From positions 1 through 64,000 of the forward strand of contig NZ_JAJGNI010000001.1 of the NCBI RefSeq assembly GCF_020781975.1: a DNA stretch of 64,000 nucleotides, given 5' to 3'. The DNA is from Microbacterium schleiferi. GTDB lineage: Bacteria > Actinomycetota > Actinomycetes > Actinomycetales > Microbacteriaceae. Position 1 is the first letter of the stretch, and every line of letters begins with the position of its first letter. This document shows, one piece after another, positions 39,975 to 49,302 of the stretch. A program made the translations under genes and the position numbers. The notes beneath the pieces are model-generated. The model had not been told where the DNA came from. It worked only from the letters and a program-made list of their open reading frames with translations, and did no database searches.

Positions 39975-40226
39975 ATGCGGACCACGATCACGCTGACCTC
40001 AGCTGCCGAGGAAGCCGTGCGCAAGGTCATGCGTGAGCGTGGCCTCTCTTTCAAGGACGCGGTGAACTCGGCGATCCTCGCTGGTCTGGACCCCGATCCC
40101 GTGGACAGCTACGAGACGCCGGTGCACAGGCTCGGCAAGGCAAGCGTCCCGTTGGATCGTGCTCTCGCTATCGCGGCTGAACTGGAAGACGAGGCAATCA
40201 CTCAGAAGCAAGAGCTGGCGAAGTGA
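39975..40226 (+). CDS. VapB-like antitoxin
   Basis: 83 aa. MRTTITLTSAAEEAVRKVMR is a ribbon-helix-helix start (beta strand then helix), the rest an acidic toxin-binding tail (ALAIAAELEDEAITQKQ). It binds its own operator and neutralises the toxin encoded next. Host gene directly beyond attR. Confidence -1.
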   Translation: MRTTITLTSAAEEAVRKVMRERGLSFKDAVNSAILAGLDPDPVDSYETPVHRLGKASVPLDRALAIAAELEDEAITQKQELAK

Positions 40227-40651
40227 AACTCGTTGACGCAAACGTCCTGCTCTACGCCGTAGACGCGGATGCGCGTCATCACGCACGGGCCAAGACGTGG
40301 CTCGATAGCGCACTGAGTTCGAGGGAAACCGTCGCGATTCCGTGGGTCTGCGCATTGGCCTTTGTTCGTCTGGCGACGAGTCGTCGGATCTACGCGAATC
40401 CCTTACCGGTCGATGACGCCTTCGACATCCTCAACGGATGGATGAATCGACCTAGCGTCATCAGCCCCGAGCCCGGCGCCGGACACTCCGATCGGATGCG
40501 CATGCTTCTCGCCGACGTCGGCACCGGTGGGAATCTGGTCATGGATGCTCACCTTGCTGCCCTCGCCATCGAGAATCGCGCACAGATCGTGACCTTCGAC
40601 GGTGACTTCGGGAGGTTTCCGGGAGTCGTCTGGGGGCGGCCCGGGGATTGA
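40223..40651 (+). CDS. VapC-like PIN-domain toxin
   Basis: 142 aa; GTG 40223 overlaps the antitoxin stop (GTGA). PIN-domain acidic residues: Asp in KLVDANVLLYAVDADA, MDAHLAALA and TFDGDFGRF. Likely RNase, perhaps of tRNA as other VapC proteins; the target is unknown. Confidence -1.
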   Translation: MKLVDANVLLYAVDADARHHARAKTWLDSALSSRETVAIPWVCALAFVRLATSRRIYANPLPVDDAFDILNGWMNRPSVISPEPGAGHSDRMRMLLADVGTGGNLVMDAHLAALAIENRAQIVTFDGDFGRFPGVVWGRPGD

Positions 40652-40684
40652 AGCCCGGGGCCGCTTCCGACCACACAGAAACGA

Positions 40685-40719
40685 CGAGGCCGCCGCATCC
40701 GAAGATGACGACGGCCTCG
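40685..40719. terminator. Convergent terminator
   Basis: CGAGGCCG / CGGCCTCG stem (40685-40692 with 40712-40719) between vapC and the fasciclin gene, which converge here. Confidence -1.
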
Positions 40720-40753
40720 CGTCCCTCCACCCTGGGGGATCGTCAACGGGCGC

Positions 40754-41422
40754 TCACATGGGAGGCATGAGCACCGTGTCGACGAGGTACACGACAGCGT
40801 TGGCGGTCTGAACGCCACCGCAGATGACCATGGAGTCGTTGACCATGAGCTCGTCGCCCGAACCGGTCACCTCCACGTCAGCACCCTGCACCGTGGTGTG
40901 GGTGCCGGGAAGGTCCTCAGGCAGGATCTGACCGGGAACGACGTGGTACGTCAGGATCGACGTCAGCAGATCCGAGTCAGTCGACAGCGTGTCGATCGTG
41001 GCCTGGTCGATCTTCGCGAACGCGTCATCGACCGGAGCGAAGACGGTGAACTCGCCACCGTTGAGGGTGTCGACGAGGTTCACGTCGGGGTTCAGTCCGC
41101 CGCTCACGGCTGCGGTGAGCGTCGTCAGCAGCGGGTTGTTGGATGCCGCGGTAGCAACGGGGTCCATGGCCATGCCATCGACGGAGCCGGCGCCAGAAGG
41201 CACGGCCTCGGCGTACTCCATGCAGCCCGGGCCCACGAGGTAGGCGGCGGCATCCATTTCCTCCATGTCGTCCATGGGAGTGGTCTGTTCGGTCATCGGC
41301 GTCTCGGCCATCTCGTCGTCCATGTCCCCCGTGCTGGCGGTGGAGCAGGCAGAAAGGGCAAGTGCGGCGACGAACGCCAGCGAGGCGCCAGCTGCGACGC
41401 GCGACTTCTTGGTGATCAACAT
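40754..41422 (-). CDS. Fasciclin (FAS1) domain lipoprotein
   Basis: 222 aa. Signal peptide and lipobox LSAC ([20 protein letters not shown]), acidic Met-rich linker, then a FAS1 domain: [48 protein letters not shown], and [14 protein letters not shown]. Similar to MPT70/MPT83, which SigK controls in mycobacteria. It is divergent from the sigK-like gene. GGAGGAA precedes the ATG. Confidence -1.
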   Translation of the reverse strand: MLITKKSRVAAGASLAFVAALALSACSTASTGDMDDEMAETPMTEQTTPMDDMEEMDAAAYLVGPGCMEYAEAVPSGAGSVDGMAMDPVATAASNNPLLTTLTAAVSGGLNPDVNLVDTLNGGEFTVFAPVDDAFAKIDQATIDTLSTDSDLLTSILTYHVVPGQILPEDLPGTHTTVQGADVEVTGSGDELMVNDSMVICGGVQTANAVVYLVDTVLMPPM

Positions 41423-41491
41423 TGTTCCTCCGGTGTTGTCGGAGCCTCGTCAGGGCTCGTGGTCGTCCGCTCGTGGCGGCCTACACAGGGG

Positions 41492-41519
41492 TCTTCGGAA
41501 GCGAGTCGACATCGGATGG
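41492..41519 (-). promoter_or_regulatory. SigK-like promoter for the fasciclin gene
   Basis: Minus-strand CCATCC (41514-41519), 16-bp spacer, CGAAGA (41492-41497). The known mycobacterial SigK consensus is close to CCATCC-N16/17-CGAATA. It points at the fasciclin gene and lies next to the sigK-like gene. Confidence -1.
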
Positions 41520-41526
41520 GAAATTC

Positions 41527-42135
41527 ATGCGGCATGCTGGACGCATGGTGATCGACGGCATGGACGTGCCAGACGACGGGGCGGGCGCCGTCGATCACGT
41601 CGCGGAACTTCTCGAACGAGTCGCGCGCGGCGACCACGAGGCTTTCGCGAGCCTCTACGACATGCTGTCGTCGCGGGTCTTCGGACTCATCCTGCGCGTG
41701 GTGGTGGACCGGTCGCAGAGCGAAGAGGTTCTGCAGGAGGTGTTCCTGGAGGTGTGGCAATCCGCCGCGCGCTTCGCTCCGAACAAAGGCCAGGGCAGAT
41801 CCTGGGTGCTGACGATCGCACACCGCCGAGCCGTCGACCGCGTGCGGGCTTCGCAGGCGAGCATCGATCGCGACATCCGGGTCGGGTTCCGTGACATCGA
41901 CGTCGCTCACGATGGCGTCGCCGAGCAGGCGGAACTGCGGATCGAGAGCCGACGAGTAACAGAGGCGCTCACCGCCCTTCCCGAATCACAGCGCGAGGCC
42001 CTCACCCTCGCGTATTTCGGGGGTTACAGTCAGAGCGAGATTGCGGCGCTGGTGGGGGCGCCGCTGGGAACAGTGAAGACCCGGATGCGCGACGGCTTGT
42101 CGCGCCTGAGAGCAGAAATGGGGGTGGCCTCATGA
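41527..42135 (+). CDS. sigK: ECF RNA polymerase sigma factor, SigK type
   Basis: 202 aa from ATG 41527 (GGGAA upstream); ATG 41545 or 41560 are possible. Region 2: FASLYDMLSSRVFGLILRVV and SEEVLQEVFLEVWQSAARFA. Region 4: LPESQREALTLAYFGGYSQS with EIAALVGAPLGTVKTRMRDG. Overlaps the anti-sigma gene by ATGA. Confidence -1.
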   Translation: MRHAGRMVIDGMDVPDDGAGAVDHVAELLERVARGDHEAFASLYDMLSSRVFGLILRVVVDRSQSEEVLQEVFLEVWQSAARFAPNKGQGRSWVLTIAHRRAVDRVRASQASIDRDIRVGFRDIDVAHDGVAEQAELRIESRRVTEALTALPESQREALTLAYFGGYSQSEIAALVGAPLGTVKTRMRDGLSRLRAEMGVAS

Positions 42136-42887
42136 ACGAGCAGGAGTTCGCCGAGCTGTCGGCGGCGTCCGCCCTCGGCGCTCTCGACGCTGAGCAGCAG
42201 CAGGCCTTCGACCTCGCTCTCACGATGCATCCGGAATGGCGCGGCATCGCTGAACGCGACCTCGAGACCGCGGCTGCGCTCGCCGACTACGCACCCGAGG
42301 TCGACCCGCCCGCAGAGCTTCGCCACCACATCCTCACCCGAATCGCGCTGGCGCCGCAGACGGATGCCGTCCCGATCGGTGCGACACCGGCGCCGAGTAC
42401 TGGCGCCATCCAGACCCAGTCCCGCACGCGCTGGATGCGCAGCATGTTCGCCCTCGCGGCATCCTTCGTTCTTCTTGTCGCGCTGGGCTTCACCGCCGTC
42501 AGCATCAACGACTGGGTCAACCGCCCGCCCGAGGTCGTGGCCCTGCAAGAGGTTCAGTCGGCACCGGATGCGCAGTCCGCGACGGCTCAGATCGAAGGCG
42601 GCGGCGAGTCCACTGTTTACTGGGCCGACTCCGTCGGAAAGGCCGTCATCGTCTCGGACGGACTTCCGCAGATCGCTGACGATCAGAGCTATGAACTGTG
42701 GTTCGTGAGAGGCGATGAGTCTCCGATCCCGGCCGGCGCGTTCGCAGCGAGCGGGCAGCGAACCGAGACGTGGATCCTCGATGGCGAGATGGAGCCGGGT
42801 GACACGATCGCCATCACGATCGAGCCTGCTGGTGGTTCCCCGACGGGCGAGCCCACGTCCGACGCGGTGGTCGCGATCGCGACCTGA
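42132..42887 (+). CDS. rskA: Anti-sigma-K factor (RskA)
   Basis: 251 aa. Cytoplasmic N-terminus with the RskA signature (FAELSAASALGALDAEQQQA), one membrane helix (MFALAASFVLLVALGFTAVS) at about 100-120, and an outer RskA domain (AVIVSDGLPQIADDQSYELW; PAGAFAASGQ). It holds SigK at the membrane until proteolysis. Confidence -1.
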   Translation: MNEQEFAELSAASALGALDAEQQQAFDLALTMHPEWRGIAERDLETAAALADYAPEVDPPAELRHHILTRIALAPQTDAVPIGATPAPSTGAIQTQSRTRWMRSMFALAASFVLLVALGFTAVSINDWVNRPPEVVALQEVQSAPDAQSATAQIEGGGESTVYWADSVGKAVIVSDGLPQIADDQSYELWFVRGDESPIPAGAFAASGQRTETWILDGEMEPGDTIAITIEPAGGSPTGEPTSDAVVAIAT

Positions 42888-42917
42888 GCGGCTCTCGTCG
42901 CGACTACCCTGGAGCGG

Positions 42918-43556
42918 GTGAGTGACGACCCCCGGCCCTACCACAAGCCCGTCCGCAGACCTGCCGAGCTGTTCGACCGGCTGTTTGCTGCCGAGGACCC
43001 CGCCGAGGTCTCCCGTGTCGCGCACTCGACGGCGCAGGCGCTGTTGTCACGCGTTCGGGCCAACCCCGACGAGGCCGTCGTTGACAGGCTTATCGCCTTC
43101 ACCGCCGAGCACGGGATCGACGACATCGCGGAGCTATGGTCGCGCTCACCGGCCAAGACTCTGCCTGGGGCGCTCTGGCGGCTCTACCTCGTGCAGCTGA
43201 TGATCCATGACGACCCGAGCACAGCGGCTTTGACGTACGAGCGGGGGCGCGCAGCTCTCGACACGGCGGATGCCCTGATCGCCGGGGCGCCCGTTCCGGC
43301 AAGCCCCGACGAGCTCGTCACTCTCGTCGACACGATCCTGCGAGGGCTCTTCCGCGGTGACTTTGCGGTAGCTCTCGATCGCGCCGCCGCGTTCTGCCGT
43401 GTGCAGGCGGCTGGTGCCACATACCTGGCTGATGACTACGACGCAACCGAGTCAGACCGCAGCGCCGCCTTCACGACCCGCGCGCTGCGCTTGAGTGACT
43501 ACGCATCCGACCTGAGCGCCTGCGCGGCCCTCTGGCGCCGCGAATCCCTCACCTGA
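42918..43556 (+). CDS. Conserved hypothetical protein
   Basis: 212 aa from GTG 42918 (GGAGCGG upstream). All-helical: RRPAELFDRLFAAEDPAEVS, HGIDDIAELWSRSPAKTLPG, TALTYERGRAALDTADALIA. Resembles actinobacterial hypothetical genes of unknown function; no motif for DNA binding or catalysis seen. Confidence -1.
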   Translation: MSDDPRPYHKPVRRPAELFDRLFAAEDPAEVSRVAHSTAQALLSRVRANPDEAVVDRLIAFTAEHGIDDIAELWSRSPAKTLPGALWRLYLVQLMIHDDPSTAALTYERGRAALDTADALIAGAPVPASPDELVTLVDTILRGLFRGDFAVALDRAAAFCRVQAAGATYLADDYDATESDRSAAFTTRALRLSDYASDLSACAALWRRESLT

Positions 43557-43588
43557 TCAAGGGCCGCAGCGCCCGACCTCGCTCCCCG

Positions 43589-43855
43589 CCTCGGTATCCT
43601 GCCCCGGCATCGTGGCGCGAACCCACATCATCGGTCGCGAGCCCGCAGGTTTCGGGCGTCGGATGCTGTGGGCTGGCGCGGAAAGGTGTGGGTTCAGCGC
43701 CTCGCTCCCGGTCAGCTGGCCGCAGCCGGTCAGCCCCTGACCTCGGCATCCTGCCCTGGCATCGTGGCGCGAACCCACACCATTGGTCGCGAACCCAGAG
43801 GTTTCGGGCGCTGAATGCTGTGGGTTCGCGCGTGAGCGTGTGGGTTCGACACTCG
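43589..43855. repeat. Non-coding tandem repeat of about 152 bp
   Basis: Two diverged copies, 43589-43701 and 43741-43855, each running from CCTCGGTATCCTGCC or CCTCGGCATCCTGCC through CATCGTGGCGCGAACCCACA to GTGTGGGTTC. CGAACCCAC and its complement GTGGGTTCG recur several times. The surrounding 43557-44072 holds no convincing gene. Probably a Microbacteriaceae repeat element able to form hairpins. Confidence -1.
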
Positions 43856-44072
43856 GAGCGTGCGGGTTCAGCGACCTGGGGGTGGGCGCGGGAGGACGGA
43901 GTCGCGGCGGACCTGCAGGCCACCCAGACACGAAAGTGCCGGGCCGCAGAACGCCTCTCGGCGCGAGGCCGCTCGTAGCGGCAGAAGATGGAGCCCGGGG
44001 TTACTGCGGCCCGGCTATGACAGTCTAACCGCGTCACCGGACTGGGTATTCCCGACGCGTAGGCTTCATCGC

Positions 44073-44957
44073 ATGGCCACGACTTTCGCCCTCATGATCC
44101 AGCCTGCTGAGGCGGATGCCGACCGCACCGACTTCGCTGATACGTTCGCCTCGGTGGATCCCGAAGCCCCCGCGCTGAGCGTCGGCGAGCTGAGCACGCA
44201 GCGCGGCGACGGCATCTTCGAGTCGATCGGCGTCGTCGACGGTCACCCTCAAGAAGTCGACGCCCACCTCGACCGGCTCGCCCACTCCGCGCGGATTTGC
44301 GATCTTCCGGCGCCGAACCTGGCGCAGTGGCGTGCTGCGATTGCCGCGGTGGCCGCGCACGCCCCGGCGGGAGAGTCGGTCATCAAGCTCATCCTCAGCC
44401 GCGGTATCGAGCACGGGCCGACCCCAACCGCGTGGGTCACGCTCGCACCCGCGGCTGACTTCACCGCGGTGCGCACGAACGGCATCCGTGTTGTGACGCT
44501 CGACCGCGGCTACGACTCCACGGTCCCGGCGCGCGCGCCCTGGTTGCTTCTGGGGGCCAAGACGCTGTCGTACGCCGTCAATATGGCGGCGCTTCGTGAG
44601 GCTCGCCGTCGCGGGGCGGATGACGCGATCTTCGTCACCACCGACGGCTTCGTGCTCGAGGCTCCCACGGCGTCCCTGGTGCTGCGCCGCGGGGACCGGT
44701 TCATCACTCCGGCGCCGACCGGCGGCATCCTGCACGGCACGACGCAACTGAGCATGTTCGCCTACCTCGAGGAGCGCGGCTACGAGAGCGGGTACGAGCA
44801 GATCACGACCACGTCGCTCGCGACCATCGACGCAGCGTGGCTCGTGTCGAGCGTTCGTCTAGCAGCGCCCATCACCTCGATCGACGGGTCGTCGATCCCG
44901 ACGGATGCCGCTTTCACGGCCGACCTGAACGCCTATCTGCTCAGCGCCCGCGACTGA
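44073..44957 (+). CDS. pabC: Aminodeoxychorismate lyase-like class IV aminotransferase
   Basis: 294 aa from ATG 44073. PLP class IV features: LSTQRGDGIFESIGVVDGHP, LILSRG, the PLP lysine in LLGAKTLSYAVNMAALREAR, EAPTASLVL, and ILHGTTQLSMFAYLEERG. It would release pyruvate from aminodeoxychorismate to give p-aminobenzoate for folate; a D-amino-acid or branched-chain transaminase is the alternative. Confidence -1.
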   Translation: MATTFALMIQPAEADADRTDFADTFASVDPEAPALSVGELSTQRGDGIFESIGVVDGHPQEVDAHLDRLAHSARICDLPAPNLAQWRAAIAAVAAHAPAGESVIKLILSRGIEHGPTPTAWVTLAPAADFTAVRTNGIRVVTLDRGYDSTVPARAPWLLLGAKTLSYAVNMAALREARRRGADDAIFVTTDGFVLEAPTASLVLRRGDRFITPAPTGGILHGTTQLSMFAYLEERGYESGYEQITTTSLATIDAAWLVSSVRLAAPITSIDGSSIPTDAAFTADLNAYLLSARD

Positions 44958-44993
44958 CGCTCAGCGGCGCGAATCGTTGTGACCGAAACCGAA

Positions 44994-45025
44994 GAGGGGG
45001 CGTAGCCGACAGGCCACACCCCCCC
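44994..45025. terminator. Convergent terminator between pabC and pstB
   Basis: GGGGG ... CCCCC stem with inner GCC/GGC pairs; loop about GACA. Imperfect but well placed between converging genes. Confidence -1.
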
Positions 45026-45040
45026 ATCCGTTCCCGGTGC

Positions 45041-45820
45041 TTACCCGAAGCGGCCCGAGACGTAGTCCTCGGTGTCCTTGACCTTCGGGCGGGTGAAGAT
45101 GGTGGTGGTCTCGTCGTACTCGATGAGCTTGCCCGGCTTGCCGGTGCCGGCGATGTTGAAGAACGCGGTCTTGTCGGACACGCGCGAGGCCTGCTGCATG
45201 TTGTGGGTCACGATGACGATCGTGTACTCGCTCTTGAGCTCCTCGATGAGGTCTTCGATCGCGAGGGTGGAGATCGGGTCCAGGGCCGAGCAGGGCTCGT
45301 CCATCAGCAGCACGTCCGGTTCGACAGCGATGGCGCGAGCGATGCACAGGCGCTGCTGCTGACCACCCGACAGACCCGATCCGGGGCGGTCGAGGCGGTC
45401 CTTGACCTCGTTCCACAGGTTCGCGCCCTGCAGCGACTTCTCGACGAGCGCATCCTGGTCGCCCTTGGACATGCGCTGGTTGTTGAGCTTCACGCCGGCG
45501 AGCACGTTCTCGCGGATCGACATCGTCGGGAAGGGGTTGGGGCGCTGGAAGACCATGCCGACCTGGCGACGCACGAGCACGGGGTCGACGCCTGCGCCGT
45601 ACAGGTTGTCGCCGTCGATCAGCACCTCACCCTCGACACGGGCGCCCGGGATCACTTCATGCATCCGGTTGAGGGTGCGAAGGAAGGTGGACTTGCCGCA
45701 GCCCGAGGGGCCGATGAAGGCGGTTACCGAGCGGGGCTCGATCGTGAGCGAGACGCCCTCGACGGCGAGGAAGTTGCCGTAGTAGACGTTGAGGTCGTTG
45801 ACATCGATGCGCTTGGACAC
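45041..45820 (-). CDS. pstB: Phosphate ABC transporter ATP-binding protein
   Basis: 259 aa from GTG 45820 (GAAGGAA upstream), excluding an extension into pstA. Walker [10 protein letters not shown], signature [20 protein letters not shown] and Walker B VLLMDEP, then [18 protein letters not shown]. Powers phosphate import through PstCA. Confidence -1.
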   Translation of the reverse strand: MSKRIDVNDLNVYYGNFLAVEGVSLTIEPRSVTAFIGPSGCGKSTFLRTLNRMHEVIPGARVEGEVLIDGDNLYGAGVDPVLVRRQVGMVFQRPNPFPTMSIRENVLAGVKLNNQRMSKGDQDALVEKSLQGANLWNEVKDRLDRPGSGLSGGQQQRLCIARAIAVEPDVLLMDEPCSALDPISTLAIEDLIEELKSEYTIVIVTHNMQQASRVSDKTAFFNIAGTGKPGKLIEYDETTTIFTRPKVKDTEDYVSGRFG

Positions 45821-45836
45821 GGATATTCCTTCGGGT

Positions 45837-46928
45837 TCAGCGACCGGTCTTGGGCGCGAAGAACTTCGCGACAAAGCGGGCGGCGAGGTTGAGCACCATG
45901 ACGATCAGGATCAGGGTCAGGGCCCCGGCCCACGCGCGCGAAATCGCGGCGTCGGGGTTGGTGCCCTGGTTGGCGTACTGGTTGTAGACGAACACGGGGA
46001 GGGTCATCATGTTTCCATCCCAGATGTTCCAGTTCATGCTCTGCGTGTAGCCGGCGGTGAGCAGCAGCGGAGCGGTCTCTCCGATGACGCGGGCGATCGC
46101 CAGCATGACACCGGTGGTGATACCGGCGATGGATGTCGGCAGCACGACCTTGACGATCGTGAGCCACTTGGGAACACCGAGCGCGAAAGACGCCTCGCGC
46201 AGTTCGTTGGGAACCAGGCGCAGCATCTCTTCGGAGGATCGGACGACGACCGGGATCATGAGCACGCTCAGCGCGATGGCGCCTTCGAAACCTGACGAGT
46301 ATCCGGCTCCGAAGAAGATGACAAACACGGCGTAGGCGAAAAGACCCGCGACGATCGAGGGGATGCCGGTCATCACGTCGACGAAGAACGTGATCGCTCG
46401 AGCGAGCTTGCCGCTGTTGCCGTACTCGACGAGGTAGATCGATGTCATGAGGCCGATCGGCACCGAGATGATCGTCGCGGTGAGCGTGATCATCAGAGTT
46501 CCGGCGATGGCATGCAAGGCGCCGCCGCCGTCGCCGATGACGTTGCGCATCGACTGCGTGAAGAAGTCGAGGTCGAACCGGGCAAGACCGTTGACCAGAA
46601 CCGTGAACAGCAGGGAGATCAGCGGCAGGAGAGCGACGGTGAACGCTGCCGAGACCACCGCGGTGATGAATCGGTCAGTCGCGTTGCGGCGTCCCTCGAC
46701 GATGGATGCCACGACGAAGATCAGGATGGCGTACAACACCGCGCCCAGGAACACAGCGGCGACGATGTTGTAGTTGGCGACGGGCTGGTCGATGTTCAGG
46801 AGGAAGAACACTAGGCCCATGACCAGGAGGGAGCCTGCGAGCAGGAGCCAGCTCGTTCCCCGGGGGAGCCGTCCGTTCGAGAAGTTGTTGACGCCAGAAC
46901 GCGTCGCGGTGGCGGTAGCGGTGGACAT
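45837..46928 (-). CDS. pstA: Phosphate ABC transporter permease PstA
   Basis: 363 aa; Thr/Ala-rich cytoplasmic start then about eight membrane segments, with the BPD permease motif ([20 protein letters not shown]) and [17 protein letters not shown] overlaps the pstC stop. Confidence -1.
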   Translation of the reverse strand: MSTATATATRSGVNNFSNGRLPRGTSWLLLAGSLLVMGLVFFLLNIDQPVANYNIVAAVFLGAVLYAILIFVVASIVEGRRNATDRFITAVVSAAFTVALLPLISLLFTVLVNGLARFDLDFFTQSMRNVIGDGGGALHAIAGTLMITLTATIISVPIGLMTSIYLVEYGNSGKLARAITFFVDVMTGIPSIVAGLFAYAVFVIFFGAGYSSGFEGAIALSVLMIPVVVRSSEEMLRLVPNELREASFALGVPKWLTIVKVVLPTSIAGITTGVMLAIARVIGETAPLLLTAGYTQSMNWNIWDGNMMTLPVFVYNQYANQGTNPDAAISRAWAGALTLILIVMVLNLAARFVAKFFAPKTGR

Positions 46929-47890
46929 CAGTTGGCTCCCGAGAACTCAGCGCGGCGGTTGACGATCCAGCGAGCGATCGCGTTGACGGCGAAGGTGACG
47001 ACGAACAGAACGAGGCCGGTGGCGATCAGCAGGCTCACACCTGTGCCGTATGCCTCGGGGAACTGCAGGGCGATGTTCGCCGGGATGGTGGTCGGGTTGG
47101 TTGGGGTCAGCAACTCGAAGGTCACGACTCCCGATACCGAGAGCACCATCGTGACGGCCATCGTCTCGCCGAGTGCTCGACCGAGTGCGAGCATCGCCGC
47201 CGATACCATGCCACCGCGGGCGAAGGGCAGCACTGCCATCTTGATCATTTCCCAGCGGGTGGCGCCCAGGGCGAGAGCCGCCTCTTCATGAAGCACTGGC
47301 GTTTGCAGGAAGACTTCGCGGCAGATCGCGGTCATGATCGGCAGCACCATGATCGCCAGCACCAGGGCGGCTGTGAGGATCGTGCGGCCGGTGGCTGACA
47401 CCTGGCCGCTGAACAGCGGAATCCATCCGAGGTAAGTGTTCAGCCACACATAGAAGGGCTGCACGAACCCGGCGAGCACCAGGCCGCCCCAGAGGCCGAA
47501 GACCACCGAGGGCACGGCGGCGAGGAGATCGATGATGTACCCAAGGACGGCTGCCGCCCGGCGCGGTGCGTAGTGCGAGATGAACAGCGCGATCCCGATC
47601 GCGAGCGGCGCCGCCATGACGAGGGCCAGGATCGAGGACCAGATCGTGCCGAAGACGAGCGGCCACGTGTACTCGAGAAAGGTCTGACCCTTCAGAAGCG
47701 GGTTCTCGTCCGACGGGGTCGTGAAGGCCGGGATGCTCTCGATGACCAAAAAGACTGTGACAGCGGTCAGGACCGCCAGGATGATGATCCCTGCCCCGAG
47801 CGCCGTTCCCGAGAAGACGAGGTCTCCCGGGCGTTTCTTGGCGTGGATCTTCGCCGGGGCTTCGGGTCCCGCGTCCGTGGTCGTCGCCAT
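46928..47890 (-). CDS. pstC: Phosphate ABC transporter permease PstC
   Basis: 320 aa; six membrane segments, permease signature (EEAALALGATRWEMIKMAVL) and PSVVFGLWGGLVLAGF. Start 47890; lies downstream of pstS after a strong hairpin. Confidence -1.
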   Translation of the reverse strand: MATTTDAGPEAPAKIHAKKRPGDLVFSGTALGAGIIILAVLTAVTVFLVIESIPAFTTPSDENPLLKGQTFLEYTWPLVFGTIWSSILALVMAAPLAIGIALFISHYAPRRAAAVLGYIIDLLAAVPSVVFGLWGGLVLAGFVQPFYVWLNTYLGWIPLFSGQVSATGRTILTAALVLAIMVLPIMTAICREVFLQTPVLHEEAALALGATRWEMIKMAVLPFARGGMVSAAMLALGRALGETMAVTMVLSVSGVVTFELLTPTNPTTIPANIALQFPEAYGTGVSLLIATGLVLFVVTFAVNAIARWIVNRRAEFSGAN

Positions 47891-47965
47891 CCGTGTGTCC
47901 TTCGTGTCGAGTCCGGGTCAGGCTCAGCGAGAGCTCCGGTGAAACCGGCTCTCTCGCTCAGCCCG

Positions 47966-48000
47966 CCCCGTTCAGTACATCGTGAATGTACCGAACGGGG
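47966..48000 (-). terminator. Hairpin between pstS and pstC
   Basis: CCCCGTTCAGTACAT / ATGTACCGAACGGGG, 15-bp stem with one mismatch and a 5-nt loop. Probably stabilises pstS mRNA or reduces read-through so the binding protein is made in excess. Confidence -1.
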
Positions 48001-48019
48001 CGGCCGAGAGGGAGGTTGA

Positions 48020-49126
48020 TCAGCCGATCAGGGCGATTGCGGCGTTGACCTGCTCACGCAGCGAGTCCGAGATCGGAGCCGAGCCGGCGTTGTCAGCGGC
48101 GGCGTCCTGGCCTTCGGGGCTGGCAATGTAGGTGAAGTACGCCGAGACCAGCTCTGCGACGTTGGCGTCCTCGTACTCAACGCAGCCGATCTCGTAGCTC
48201 ACGAGGGCGATCGGGTACACGCCGGCCTCTTCGGTCGCGTAGTCCATGTCGAAGACGATGTCGCCCTCGGTGCGGCCGTCCTGCAGCGGCGAGGAGTCGA
48301 CGATCATCGCGGCAGCCTCAGCCGAGTAGGGGACGAACTCGCCACCGACGCCGACCGAGACCGTGCCCAGGCCGCCGACCTGCGAAGCGTCGGCGTAGAC
48401 GATGGTGCCGCTTCCGTTGCGGGTCGCGTCGACCACACCCGAGGTGCCCTGTGCAGCCTCGCCACCCTCGATCGGCCATTCGCCGTCGGGCTCGTAAGTC
48501 CACACCGAGGGAGCTGCCGCCGATAGGTAGGAGGTGAAGGTCTCCGTCGTGCCCGAGTCGTCCGAGCGGTGAACCGGCGAGATCGCCAGGTCGGGGAGCT
48601 CGACGCCGTCGTTGAGGCTCGCGATGGCCTCGTCGTTCCAGTTGGTGATCTGGCCAGCGAAGATGCCCGCGATGACATCGGCGGTCATGTTCAGCGACTC
48701 GATGCCCTCGAGGTTGAAGGCGACGGCCACGGGCGAGATGTATACCGGGATCTCGACGATGCCGGCCGAACCGCCGTCCGCGCACGCAGCGAAGGTGTTC
48801 TCTTCGATCTCCTCGAGCTTGAACGCGCGGTCCGAGCCGATGAAGTTGCTCGCGCCGGCGATGAAGTTCTCGCGGCCCGTTCCCGAGCCGGTGGGCTCGT
48901 AGTTGACGGTCACGTCAGGGTTGGCGGTCTGGAAGTTGGCTACCCAGGCCTCCTGCGCGGCGGTCTGCGACGAAGCGCCGGTCGCGCCGATGGTGCCCGA
49001 GAGGGTCGACTCCATGGGCTCTTCGGAGGCGGAGCCACCGTTGGACTCGTTCGAGGCGCAGCCAGCCAGCGCGAGGGTGGCGACGGCGGCGACAGCGCCC
49101 AGCTGGGCAAAGCGGGTGATCTTCAC
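48020..49126 (-). CDS. pstS: Phosphate-binding lipoprotein PstS
   Basis: 368 aa from GTG 49126 (VKITRFAQLGAVAAVATLAL), lipobox LAGC. PBP-like domain: IGATGASSQTAAQEAWVANF, the phosphate loop PTGSGTGRENFIAG, and AISPVHRSDDSGTTETFTSY. Captures phosphate outside the membrane for PstCAB. Confidence -1.
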   Translation of the reverse strand: MKITRFAQLGAVAAVATLALAGCASNESNGGSASEEPMESTLSGTIGATGASSQTAAQEAWVANFQTANPDVTVNYEPTGSGTGRENFIAGASNFIGSDRAFKLEEIEENTFAACADGGSAGIVEIPVYISPVAVAFNLEGIESLNMTADVIAGIFAGQITNWNDEAIASLNDGVELPDLAISPVHRSDDSGTTETFTSYLSAAAPSVWTYEPDGEWPIEGGEAAQGTSGVVDATRNGSGTIVYADASQVGGLGTVSVGVGGEFVPYSAEAAAMIVDSSPLQDGRTEGDIVFDMDYATEEAGVYPIALVSYEIGCVEYEDANVAELVSAYFTYIASPEGQDAAADNAGSAPISDSLREQVNAAIALIG

Positions 49127-49218
49127 TGTGAATCCTTCACTGTGTCGGGGTATTTGTGGCGGGCCCGGTGCAGGGCACTGAGGTGACGGTAGACAGCGAC
49201 TCTTAAGGGATCGGTTGG

Positions 49219-49240
49219 TAGAGGTGAACACGAGGTAAAC
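49219..49240 (-). promoter_or_regulatory. PHO box upstream of pstS
   Basis: Two adjacent 11-bp direct repeats on the minus strand, GTTTACCTCGT and GTTCACCTCTA, matching the actinobacterial PHO box unit (GTTCACC...). PhoP-type regulator site; it also lies 60-80 bp from the divergent NRPS-like gene. Confidence -1.
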
Positions 49241-49302
49241 GGGCTCGGGCGGTCTGCAGTGTTTCCCTCACCTCGCGTCATGCTCCCCGGTACCGTCGAA
49301 CG

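Noticed and set aside
42030-43025. 331-codon minus-strand ORF opposite sigK/rskA
   Set aside because: Shadow of two well-recognised overlapping genes; no domain.
43549-44037. 162-codon minus-strand ORF across the repeat region
   Set aside because: Its repeated peptide pattern follows from the DNA repeats; no start signal and Pro/Arg-rich composition.
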